Below, piece by piece: positions 6,474 through 12,717 of a DNA stretch of 12,717 bases. Every line of letters begins with the position of its first letter. Position 1 is the first letter of the stretch. The stretch covers positions 1 through 12,717 of the forward strand of contig CALFKA010000273.1 in the NCBI GenBank assembly GCA_937880545.1. The letters run 5' to 3'. The notes below the pieces were generated by a model. That model saw only the letters and a list, made by a program, of their open reading frames with translations, did not search any database and was not told where the DNA came from. The DNA is from an uncultured Clostridia bacterium (GTDB taxonomy: Bacteria > Bacillota > Clostridia > Peptostreptococcales > Acidaminobacteraceae). Position numbers and translations under genes: made by a program.

Positions 6474-6828
6474 GTTGTTGCCCTCCGATCATTCGGTGAA
6501 TATCTTTCTTCTCAATGCCTAGTGCTCGCATCTTCTCGAGGAAATCCTCGAGGTATTGTTTTGCCATCTCTTCCTGCAAGGCTCTCCTCCGCTCTTGTGT
6601 CAGCGTGACAAATCGTCCTGTTGTTCTCTCAGACTTCGTAAATCCGTCCCGATCCAGCTCTGAAAAGGCTTTTTGTACTGTATTGGGATTGACGCCATAC
6701 AGTAGGGCGACGTCCCGTACACTTGGGAGCTGATCTCCATCCGAGAGCTCTTCACGCACAAATTTCTGCTTATAGATGTCGATGAGCTGCAGATAGATGG
6801 GCAGTTCGTTATTAAATGAATAACTCAC
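6457..6828 (-). CDS. GntR-family transcriptional repressor, YtrA subfamily
   Basis: A 123-residue DNA-binding regulator: an N-terminal winged helix-turn-helix (about residues 10-75) containing DGDQLPSVRDVALLYGVNPNTVQKAF and the wing DGFTKSERTTGRFV, followed by only about 45 helical residues (85-118) for dimerisation. The absence of a ligand-binding effector domain is what defines the YtrA subfamily, whose members sit first in ABC-transporter cassettes and repress their own operon. It starts with GTG at 6828, with AGGAGG seven bases upstream. It is the first gene of the unit and overlaps the ATPase gene. The inducer is unknown; in characterised relatives the operon is induced by cell-wall-active compounds. 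Confidence 0.93.
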   Translation of the reverse strand: MSYSFNNELPIYLQLIDIYKQKFVREELSDGDQLPSVRDVALLYGVNPNTVQKAFSELDRDGFTKSERTTGRFVTLTQERRRALQEEMAKQYLEDFLEKMRALGIEKKDIHRMIGGQQHEQTD

Positions 6829-6848
6829 ACTCAGACCTCCTGTTATCT

Positions 6849-6888
6849 ATTGTACCATTACATTAATACACATGGGGTTTCTTGTCAA
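6849..6888 (-). promoter_or_regulatory. Promoter/operator region of the GntR/ABC cassette
   Basis: Two promoter readings are possible on the minus strand. TTGACA (6883-6888) with 17-base spacing gives only a poor -10 (TAATGT, 6860-6865). A good TACAAT (6849-6854) preceded by TGG forms an extended -10 without a matching -35 and would start transcription almost at the ribosome binding site. Between them TGTATTAATG/TAATGGTACA is an imperfect dyad ending in TGTA...TACA, a plausible GntR operator. The choice cannot be settled from sequence. Confidence 0.5.
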
Positions 6889-6920
6889 GCAAAAAAAGAA
6901 AAAACCCTGAAAAGGGTTTT
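6889..6920 (-). terminator. Intrinsic terminator of the sugar operon
   Basis: AAAACCC (6920-6914 on the minus strand) pairs with GGGTTTT (6907-6901) around a six-base loop and is followed by a T-rich tract interrupted by one C down to 6891. It begins 25 bases after the ATPase stop and ends immediately before the TTGACA of the next unit. Confidence 0.88.
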
Positions 6921-6945
6921 AGTAACGCGCTCAAACCTTGCGTTA

Positions 6946-8028
6946 TCAAGCTTCCAGGCGCTCTCCGGTATCAGTGTCAAATAGATGAATCTTATCCGGT
7001 TGGAATTCTATATGGACCCTTCCGCCGCTTTGAATGCGAGAACTGGCTTGCGCCTTCACCGACATCAGCTCTTCCTGCCAGCGAAAATAGATATTGAGAT
7101 CACTTCCCAAAAGCTCAGTGACAATTACCTCAGCAGGAACTCCCTCTGTGGCCAGATGCATGTGTTCCGGACGGATTCCCAATGTTACAGGGCGACCCAG
7201 GTACTTCCTCAATGACGGATCCATCTCCACATGATGCGCTTCCTCTTCTTTCAGGAAAGTAAAGACCACCTTTGCCTCCCTCTCCTCTAACTTCCCCTTC
7301 AGGAAGTTCATCTGAGGTGAGCCGATGAAGCCGGCGACAAAGAGATTGGCAGGGCGATGGTAGATCGTTTCGGGATCTGCGACCTGTTGAATCAGTCCGT
7401 CATTCATGACACAGATCCGGGTTCCCATCGTCATCGCTTCGGTCTGATCATGCGTGACGTAGATAAAGGTTGTCTGCAGGTCCTGGTGGAGTTTGATCAG
7501 CTCCGCCCGCATCTGCACTCTGAGTTTTGCATCGAGATTTGACAAAGGCTCATCCATCAAAAAGACACGGGGTTTTCGGACGATGGCTCTTCCCAGCGCC
7601 ACACGCTGGCGCTGACCTCCGGAGAGCTTTTTTGGTTTATTTTTCAAGAGATGGCTGATGCCGAGGATCTCTGCTGCTCGGCTGACGCGTTCATTGATCT
7701 CTTCTTTTGGCGTCTTCTGAAGTCGAAGCCCGAAGCTCATGTTCTTCTCTACACTCATGTGTGGATAGAGCGCATAGTTTTGAAAGACCATGGCGATGTC
7801 GCGGTCTTTTGGATTGACTTCGTTGACGACTTCATCTCCTATCAAAAGTTCGCCCTTACTGACTTCCTCGAGTCCCGCCACCATACGAAGAGTCGTCGAT
7901 TTCCCGCAACCCGAAGGACCGACCAGAACCATAAACTCCTTGTCCTCAATCAGAAGGTCAATCCCCTTCACTGCTTCAAATCCATTGGGGTAGATTTTCC
8001 AGACTTCTCTTAATTCTACGCTTGCCAT
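6946..8028 (-). CDS. Sugar-importer ABC ATPase (MalK/MsmK/UgpC type)
   Basis: The 360-residue cytoplasmic ATPase of a CUT1 carbohydrate importer. Motifs: Walker A GPSGCGKST at 37-45, Q-loop Gln83 in VFQNYALYPH, signature LSGGQRQR at 135-142, Walker B FLMDEP at 156-161, D-loop SNLDAKLR, and switch His193 in VTHDQTEAM. Residues about 240-355 form the TOBE/regulatory domain, with IRPEH near 285. The frame extends 11 residues further upstream, but the ATG at 8028 gives the family-typical start MASVELREVWK. It has AAGGAG eight bases upstream (8037-8042) and cuts the overlap with the phosphoglucomutase gene to 13 bases. It is last in the operon and presumably energises the MalF/MalG pair encoded upstream. 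Confidence 0.94.
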   Translation of the reverse strand: MASVELREVWKIYPNGFEAVKGIDLLIEDKEFMVLVGPSGCGKSTTLRMVAGLEEVSKGELLIGDEVVNEVNPKDRDIAMVFQNYALYPHMSVEKNMSFGLRLQKTPKEEINERVSRAAEILGISHLLKNKPKKLSGGQRQRVALGRAIVRKPRVFLMDEPLSNLDAKLRVQMRAELIKLHQDLQTTFIYVTHDQTEAMTMGTRICVMNDGLIQQVADPETIYHRPANLFVAGFIGSPQMNFLKGKLEEREAKVVFTFLKEEEAHHVEMDPSLRKYLGRPVTLGIRPEHMHLATEGVPAEVIVTELLGSDLNIYFRWQEELMSVKAQASSRIQSGGRVHIEFQPDKIHLFDTDTGERLEA

Positions 8029-8687
8029 TTCTCTTGCTCCTTCAGATATGTCATGAGCCACTCACCGGCCGATTGAATGTTTTCAAACACCCAGTCTGCC
8101 TGTTGAACTTCCCTCGAGCCGATGCCGATCGCCTTCATGCCTGCCGCCTGTATGCTTTCAATCCCGGCAGCTGCATCCTCAACGCCCAGGCACTCTTTTG
8201 GAGAAAGCTCCAACAGCTCTGCTGCCTTCAGGAAAATCTCCGGGTCGGGCTTTCCACACTTGACGGAGGCGGGGTCTACAACGGCATCAAAGTATTTTTC
8301 TATTTCCATCTTCTTCAGCAGGTAGCTCCCACTTCTGCTGGCGGAAGCCAGCGCCAAGCGGAAGCCCCGTTTTTTCAGATCTATGAGGAGCTCCAGTGCG
8401 CCCGACTCCAGATTTTTTGGTGTCACCCTGGCAATCATCTCCCGGTAGAGGTCGTTCTTGTGATCCGCAAGGGCCTTTTTCTGCGCCTGCGTGAAGTCCT
8501 TGTCTCTTCCAATGGCCTGCAGCACCAGTTCCAAAGAGTCCATCCGGGAGATCCCCCTGACAGCGTCTTTGACACTCTCGGGAAGTGTCCCTCCCAGTTC
8601 CTGCGCCAGTGCCGCCCATGCATGGAAGTGCTCTTCACTCGTGTGGGTGAGGACGCCATCCAGGTCAAAGGCAACTCCCTTAATCAC
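8016..8687 (-). CDS. pgmB: Beta-phosphoglucomutase
   Basis: A cytoplasmic HAD-superfamily mutase that converts beta-D-glucose-1-phosphate to glucose-6-phosphate through beta-glucose-1,6-bisphosphate. The 223 residues begin with the diagnostic FDLDGVLTHTSEEHFHAW: nucleophile Asp8, acid/base Asp10, and His20 of the hinge. The cap loop GISRMDS at 45-51 carries the phosphate-binding Arg48. Core motifs are SAS at 115-117, Lys146 in the GKPDPE segment, and Mg-binding Glu170-Asp171. All align within one residue of the Lactococcus enzyme numbering as I recall it. It starts with GTG at 8687, with AAGGAGGT five bases upstream, and overlaps the GH65 gene by four bases (GTGA). The neighbouring GH65 phosphorylase makes exactly its substrate, which strongly supports the call. 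Confidence 0.95.
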   Translation of the reverse strand: MIKGVAFDLDGVLTHTSEEHFHAWAALAQELGGTLPESVKDAVRGISRMDSLELVLQAIGRDKDFTQAQKKALADHKNDLYREMIARVTPKNLESGALELLIDLKKRGFRLALASASRSGSYLLKKMEIEKYFDAVVDPASVKCGKPDPEIFLKAAELLELSPKECLGVEDAAAGIESIQAAGMKAIGIGSREVQQADWVFENIQSAGEWLMTYLKEQEKWQA

Positions 8688-10903
8688 AGGGTACCTCCTT
8701 CCAGCACATCTGTAAGGAGATACTCCTCTCCCTCGATGAGCACCTCAATAGGACTGCCGCTTAGAAGTTCCAGTCGATACCCCTCCCCAACCTCAAGTTG
8801 CAGCCGCCTGCCTCTGTAGCGGAAGGGGAAGCGGTATCCCTGCAGTTCCTTGGGTCGTCTCGGCCGAAGCGCCAGACGCCCTCCTTGGGAGCGAAGACCG
8901 GCAAAGCCTGTGAGGATGCTCAAGACAGATCCCGCGACATTGGCCATATGAAGGCCGTCCTTTGTATTGCCATGAGTATTGTGGAGATCCATGTAGAGAG
9001 AGTCGCGGAAATACTCATATGCCTTATCAAGGTCTCCCAGACGCGATGCCATGATCCCATAGACGCACTTGCTTAGTGATGAGTCGTGAGTCGTGCGAGC
9101 TTCATAATAATCAAAACCCCGCCGCATGATATCTTCCTCCGCTTCCTCCATAGTGTACGCAAGGATCGTATCGGCCTGTTTCAGCACCTGGTGACGGTAG
9201 ATGCTTAAGGGGTGAACGTTCAAAAGAAGAGGCTGGAGATGGCGGTTTGCCTCAAGATCCCAGGCAGGTTTATGGAGAAAAGAAGAATCCTGTGCGTGGA
9301 TGCCGAGCCGATCATCATAGAGGAGTACCATCTGCGCAGCGGCTTTTTGAAACTCCCCCAACTCATCCTCTGTCAAGCCGATTTTCTCTGTCACCCGCTG
9401 CAATGCTTGTGGATTCCTCCTCTGTAAGACGTCATAGACCGTGCGAGCGCTCCGGAGATTCTTTCTTGCGAGGAGATTGGTGTAATAATTGTCATCGACG
9501 ATCGCCGTATATTCATCGGGCCCCGTCACATTAAAGATGTGAAAGCCCTCTTCATCAAAGTGCCCCACTTCCAGCCAGAGGCGTGCCGTCTCAAAGATCA
9601 CCTCCGCCCCAAAATCTGCCAGCATGTCCACATCGTCGTGCATTTCATAGTGTGCCATCATCGCGTGGGCGATATCGGCGCTGAGGTGATACTGTGCACT
9701 TCCAGCGGGAAAATATCCAGAACACTCGATACCGGAGATGGTTCTCCAGGCGTAACAGGCACCCCTTTTCTGTCCCATGACGAGCGAGCGTTTTCTCGCT
9801 TCCTCCAATATCTGATAGCGATACGCAAGCATCGGTGTGGCAAGCTCCGGTCTCAGCCACTCAAATACCGGAAGGAGATAGATCTCGCTATCCCAGAAAT
9901 AGTGACCTTCATAGCCTTCCCCGGAGAGACCTTTCGCAGCAATATTTCCCCAAGGACCTCTCGGAGCGTTTTGAAAGAGTTGATACTGAAGATAGTGGAG
10001 AGCCCTTTGCTCTTCTACATCTCCTTCTATGGTTACGGCGCTCTCTTGCCAGAAGTTCTGTAAGATCTGTGCCTGTTCCGCCTTTAGCTCAGCATACGAA
10101 CTGTTACTGCTCACATCCTGAAGCCTTAAAAGTTCCCCCGCAGGATCTTCATAGTGATAGCTATCACTGAGGTGCAGGCGCTTTTCTAAATGGAGAGTTC
10201 CTCTTCCTCTGGCTCTGGCTCTCGCCACCTCTTCCTCAACTTGAAACGTCAGAGGGGCGTCCGAATGATGTGTGATACAGGCCTGCAGCGAGGCTTTTGT
10301 GGAGGCAGTATAGCCTTCATAGAAAATCTTCTCTTGGATGACCTCCAGTCGCTTTGTCATGAGGAGGCGCTCTTCATGCTGGCCCACTCGCGGATCATCG
10401 GAGTCAGAGAAATTATAGACTTCTGCCTGCACCAAGCTCTCCGCTTCGATCTCTCCTTCATAGTCCACATCGAGGGAATAGACAAAAAGCCCCGGTTCTT
10501 TTAGAGAAGCCATCCGCTCATAGCGAATATGCGCTCTTTTTTCGCCCTTCATGTAGTCGAAGGCTCTTAGCGAGATGCCCTCCTCCATGCGCAGTTCATG
10601 GCGATAGTTCTCTACACTTTCCGGCGTCAGCTCCACCGCTTCGCCATCAAGTAGAACTCTTATGGTCTGTGTGTCAATAATGCGCACCAGTTTGTCGGTT
10701 TTATCAGGAAAGCCAAAGGCCTTTTCGGCATGAATCATAGGCACCCGGTCATAAAAACCATTTATGTAGGTGCCGCGGATAGCAATCTCCTCGGGTGATT
10801 CACTGCGTGAAGCCCGCACGCCAAGGTAGCCATTTGATAGGCTAAAAAGCGTCTCATCGAGGGCAGGCTCAAAGAAAGGATCATTCTGCGTAAAGACTCT
10901 CAT
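8684..10903 (-). CDS. GH65 inverting disaccharide phosphorylase (kojibiose/trehalose/maltose type)
   Basis: A cytoplasmic glycoside hydrolase family 65 enzyme, 739 residues, that cleaves an alpha-glucosyl disaccharide with inorganic phosphate to beta-glucose-1-phosphate plus the second sugar or acceptor. The N-terminal beta-sandwich (about 1-265) leads through a linker into an (alpha/alpha)6 barrel (about 300-670) and a C-terminal beta domain. Conserved blocks are GHYFWDSEIYLLPVF at 333-347, the general acid Glu464 in NVTGPDEYTA, KQADTILAYTM at 575-585, the phosphate-side THDSSLS at 605-611 and NTKDGLHMANVAGS at 646-659. The substrate-loop region near 391-410 (IECSGYFPAGSAQYH) resembles kojibiose/trehalose phosphorylases rather than classical maltose phosphorylase, so no gene symbol is given. 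ATG at 10903 has AAGGAG five bases upstream, two bases after the permease stop. Confidence 0.92.
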   Translation of the reverse strand: MRVFTQNDPFFEPALDETLFSLSNGYLGVRASRSESPEEIAIRGTYINGFYDRVPMIHAEKAFGFPDKTDKLVRIIDTQTIRVLLDGEAVELTPESVENYRHELRMEEGISLRAFDYMKGEKRAHIRYERMASLKEPGLFVYSLDVDYEGEIEAESLVQAEVYNFSDSDDPRVGQHEERLLMTKRLEVIQEKIFYEGYTASTKASLQACITHHSDAPLTFQVEEEVARARARGRGTLHLEKRLHLSDSYHYEDPAGELLRLQDVSSNSSYAELKAEQAQILQNFWQESAVTIEGDVEEQRALHYLQYQLFQNAPRGPWGNIAAKGLSGEGYEGHYFWDSEIYLLPVFEWLRPELATPMLAYRYQILEEARKRSLVMGQKRGACYAWRTISGIECSGYFPAGSAQYHLSADIAHAMMAHYEMHDDVDMLADFGAEVIFETARLWLEVGHFDEEGFHIFNVTGPDEYTAIVDDNYYTNLLARKNLRSARTVYDVLQRRNPQALQRVTEKIGLTEDELGEFQKAAAQMVLLYDDRLGIHAQDSSFLHKPAWDLEANRHLQPLLLNVHPLSIYRHQVLKQADTILAYTMEEAEEDIMRRGFDYYEARTTHDSSLSKCVYGIMASRLGDLDKAYEYFRDSLYMDLHNTHGNTKDGLHMANVAGSVLSILTGFAGLRSQGGRLALRPRRPKELQGYRFPFRYRGRRLQLEVGEGYRLELLSGSPIEVLIEGEEYLLTDVLEGGTL

Positions 10904-10905
10904 AC

Positions 10906-11727
10906 CTACTCCTTCACAGCCCCGGCGGTAATGCCACTGATTATCTGCTTCTGGAAGAGCAGCACAATAAACAGGGTCGGGATGGTCACGATGACCGTGG
11001 CAGCCGTCACCTGTCCCCAGAAGATCTCAAACTGCCCCCTTAGAAAGGAGATGGCCACCGGCGCTGTGTGCCAGGCTTCATTGCCATTAAGTGTAAGGGA
11101 GAGAAGAAATTCATTCCATACGCCGATAAAGGTCATGATCGCTGCCGTGAAGATCCCCGGCATCGCCAGCGGAAGAATGATGCTGAAAAATGTCCTGGCT
11201 TTTGACGCCCCGTCCATGATCGCGCTCTCCTCCATTTCTCTTGGTATTTTCGAGAAGTGACTCACGAGGATGAAGATGGAGATCGGCAGGGCAATCATCG
11301 AGTAGGGCAGCGTAATAAAGTACGAATTCGTCCAACCGAGGCGGACAAAGGTTCTATAAATAGGCCCGATGACGATCATTTGAGGAAACATGCTGGTCGC
11401 CAGAATAATGATCAGCATCGCTCTTCTTCCAAGGAACTTCAGCCTTGCAATAGCATATGCTGAAAGAGAGGCAATGGTCGTGACATAGACAGTGGTGATC
11501 GTGGAGATGATCAAACTGTTTTTTAAGGCATTTAAGATATTGCCACGAAAGAGAGTCTGATAGTGCCGGAACGACATATTGTCAGAAAAGATGCGAAGAG
11601 CTTTTCTCCCCCAGATTTCACTCTCCGGCTTCATCGATGTCAGAAAGACCCAGATGAAGGGAAAGACGATGATCAGGAGGTAGAGGGAGATGGCCATCAG
11701 CAGATATTTTTCACTTTTTGATTTCAT
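10906..11727 (-). CDS. Sugar ABC transporter permease, MalG type
   Basis: One of the two membrane subunits of a CUT1 carbohydrate importer, 273 residues. Six hydrophobic segments are visible (about 8-29, 69-92, 102-124, 136-158, 190-212 and 238-259). Between the fourth and fifth lies the EAA loop that docks on the ATPase: EMEESAIMDGASKARTFF, with the invariant Gly173 and Pro187. The frame can begin seven codons earlier at a TTG (11748) inside the preceding gene. The ATG at 11727 is preferred because AGGGGG lies six bases upstream and the overlap disappears. It follows the MalF-type gene after 10 bases and precedes the phosphorylase gene by two. Confidence 0.92.
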   Translation of the reverse strand: MKSKSEKYLLMAISLYLLIIVFPFIWVFLTSMKPESEIWGRKALRIFSDNMSFRHYQTLFRGNILNALKNSLIISTITTVYVTTIASLSAYAIARLKFLGRRAMLIIILATSMFPQMIVIGPIYRTFVRLGWTNSYFITLPYSMIALPISIFILVSHFSKIPREMEESAIMDGASKARTFFSIILPLAMPGIFTAAIMTFIGVWNEFLLSLTLNGNEAWHTAPVAISFLRGQFEIFWGQVTAATVIVTIPTLFIVLLFQKQIISGITAGAVKE

Positions 11728-11733
11728 CTCTTT

Positions 11734-11739
11734 CCCCCT
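11734..11739 (-). promoter_or_regulatory. Ribosome binding site that sets the MalG-type start
   Basis: AGGGGG on the minus strand, 6 bases before the ATG at 11727. It supports this start over the TTG at 11748, which lies in the neighbouring gene. Confidence 0.65.
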
Positions 11740-12717
11740 AATCTTCAATCAGTTTGACATTGAGTGATTTGACATAAAGCAGCGTAATCAACCCGACGGC
11801 AAGCGCCATGATCAGCACAATTGCTGCCCCGTAGCCAAACCGTGTTTGCGCAAACATCACCTTGTAGGCGTAGATGGAGATAGATTCTGTCGATCCCCCC
11901 GGTCCCCCGCCCGTCAGCACAAAGATGAGGTCAAAGACCCGGAAGGCATCGAGCGTGCGGAACAGAAGAGCCACAAAGATACTCGACTTCAACAGAGGAA
12001 GCGTAATAAAGCGGAACTGATCCCAGCGATTGGCTCCCTCCAGTGAAGAAGACTCATACAATGAATGCGGTATGGTCTGAAGGCCTGCCAGAAGCAGGAG
12101 GGCCATATAGGGTGTCGTCTTCCAGACATCGGCGATGATGATCGACAGAAGAGCTTTCCCGGAGTCCAGGAGCAGATCGGTGGAGCGGGAAATGATCCCA
12201 ATGGAAGAAAACAGATGGGCGACGATCCCGCTGGAGCCATCATATAGGTAGGACCACATCATGGCGGCGACAGAAGTCGGAATCGCCCAGGGAATCAGAG
12301 ACACCGTGCGGATCAGGCCTCGCCCCCGCATGGCTTTGTTCATAATCAGTGCCAGGGCAAGCCCCAGTACCAACTCCAGCGCCACGGAGATGACGGTAAA
12401 AATAAGCGTGAAACGCAGCGTGGAGTGCACTCTTCGATCACTCAGCACATTAGTGAAGTTCTTTGCGCCGGAAAAGTTGGAGCCGATGATACTCGTCTCC
12501 AATTCGCTCGCCACGGCCTCCATATCTTCGGGACTGTAGAATGTATCTTCAATCCTATACAGAGAATCGAGATCCGCGAGAATTTGATCCTTGTATTCTG
12601 TAATCTGACCAAGCTGCTCACCGCTGATCTTTACCACCGGCTCCAGCCCCTGAACAATATTCGCCTCTACATAGGCATCAAAAGTATCCACTTCTTTTCG
12701 AAGGGAATCGATAGCCG
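11738..12717 (-). CDS. Sugar ABC transporter permease, MalF type (5' end beyond window)
   Basis: The second membrane subunit of the CUT1 importer; the reading frame is open through the right edge, so the N-terminus and first helix are missing. A GTG at 12691 is in frame, but starting there would leave an unlikely soluble N-terminus, and the codons upstream (reading AIDSLRKE) remain open. Counting from that GTG, residues 1-85 are hydrophilic and helical, and the MalF-like GAKNFTNVLSDRR lead-in at 75-87 precedes helix 2. Further helices lie near 92-115, 125-150, 181-204, 235-258 and 288-308, with the EAA loop YESSSLEGANRWDQFRFITLP at 212-232 and the family motif LTGGGPGGSTES at 259-270. The soluble stretch is longer than usual in Gram-positive MalF proteins. 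Substrate is inferred from the adjacent GH65 gene only. Confidence 0.9.
   Translation of the reverse strand, partial: AIDSLRKEVDTFDAYVEANIVQGLEPVVKISGEQLGQITEYKDQILADLDSLYRIEDTFYSPEDMEAVASELETSIIGSNFSGAKNFTNVLSDRRVHSTLRFTLIFTVISVALELVLGLALALIMNKAMRGRGLIRTVSLIPWAIPTSVAAMMWSYLYDGSSGIVAHLFSSIGIISRSTDLLLDSGKALLSIIIADVWKTTPYMALLLLAGLQTIPHSLYESSSLEGANRWDQFRFITLPLLKSSIFVALLFRTLDAFRVFDLIFVLTGGGPGGSTESISIYAYKVMFAQTRFGYGAAIVLIMALAVGLITLLYVKSLNVKLIED

Noticed and set aside
6535..6552. 18-base near-perfect palindrome (CTCGAGGA...TCCTCGAG) inside the GntR gene
   Set aside because: It encodes a Leu-Glu-Asp-Phe-Leu-Glu helix in frame and sits mid-gene with no T-run, so it is most simply coding coincidence.
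8022..8819. 265-codon open frame on the plus strand opposite the phosphoglucomutase and the end of the GH65 gene
   Set aside because: It lies wholly antisense to two genes with unmistakable motifs, has no ribosome binding site of note and shows no recognisable fold; it is an open shadow frame.
9539..10063. 174-codon plus-strand frame opposite the GH65 gene
   Set aside because: Antisense to the conserved catalytic barrel; its Cys/His/Arg-rich composition is typical of a shadow translation.
1..12717. Searched by eye for tRNA/rRNA, CRISPR repeats, insertion-sequence ends, toxin-antitoxin pairs and riboswitches
   Set aside because: Nothing convincing was found. All intergenic gaps are under about 140 bases and are accounted for by terminators, promoters and ribosome binding sites.

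Overview
The window reads as a stretch of chromosome from a low-to-medium GC Gram-positive anaerobe, most likely Bacillota of the Clostridia/Negativicutes sort. This is inferred from strong AAGGAGG-type ribosome binding sites, GTG starts, tightly overlapped genes, a YtrA-type GntR/ABC cassette, a small XRE regulator paired with a membrane protein, and a GH65 phosphorylase/beta-phosphoglucomutase/ABC sugar operon. I cannot name the species. I see no RNA genes, insertion sequences, phage genes, CRISPR arrays or att sites. Coding density is very high and no gene-free stretch exceeds about 140 bases.

Region 1 (21-2760, plus strand): a Na+/phosphate symporter with a PhoU tail, a HAD hydrolase, and a YbaK/ProX-type aminoacyl-tRNA deacylase. 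They are spaced as one transcription unit and end in a clear intrinsic terminator at 2765-2799. Everything after this point is on the minus strand, so 2761-2814 is a convergent junction.

Region 2 (4834 down to 2815, minus): a promoter whose -35/spacer is bracketed by a 7-bp inverted repeat drives four closely packed genes: a four-helix membrane protein, a small XRE regulator, a zinc-free MDR oxidoreductase and a DUF6326-like four-helix membrane protein.

Region 3 (6890 down to 4862, minus): a YtrA-type cassette of GntR repressor, ABC ATPase and six-helix ABC permease. The genes overlap each other, and the cassette is closed by a terminator at 4862-4890.

Region 4 (12717 down to 6889, minus): a sugar operon that enters from beyond the right edge. 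It holds MalF-type permease (5' end missing), MalG-type permease, GH65 disaccharide phosphorylase, beta-phosphoglucomutase and MalK/MsmK-type ATPase, followed by a terminator. The logic is complete apart from the substrate-binding protein, presumably encoded just outside: import an alpha-glucoside, cleave it with phosphate to give beta-glucose-1-phosphate plus a second product, isomerise to glucose-6-phosphate. The loop that sets GH65 specificity does not look like a classical maltose phosphorylase, so the true sugar is open.

Nothing here is convincingly a new class of system. The items most worth a second look are the GH65 specificity loop, the soluble insertion in the MalF-type permease, the XRE/membrane/MDR/DUF6326 cassette with its promoter inverted repeat, and the Asp/Glu-to-Cys change in the MDR enzyme.
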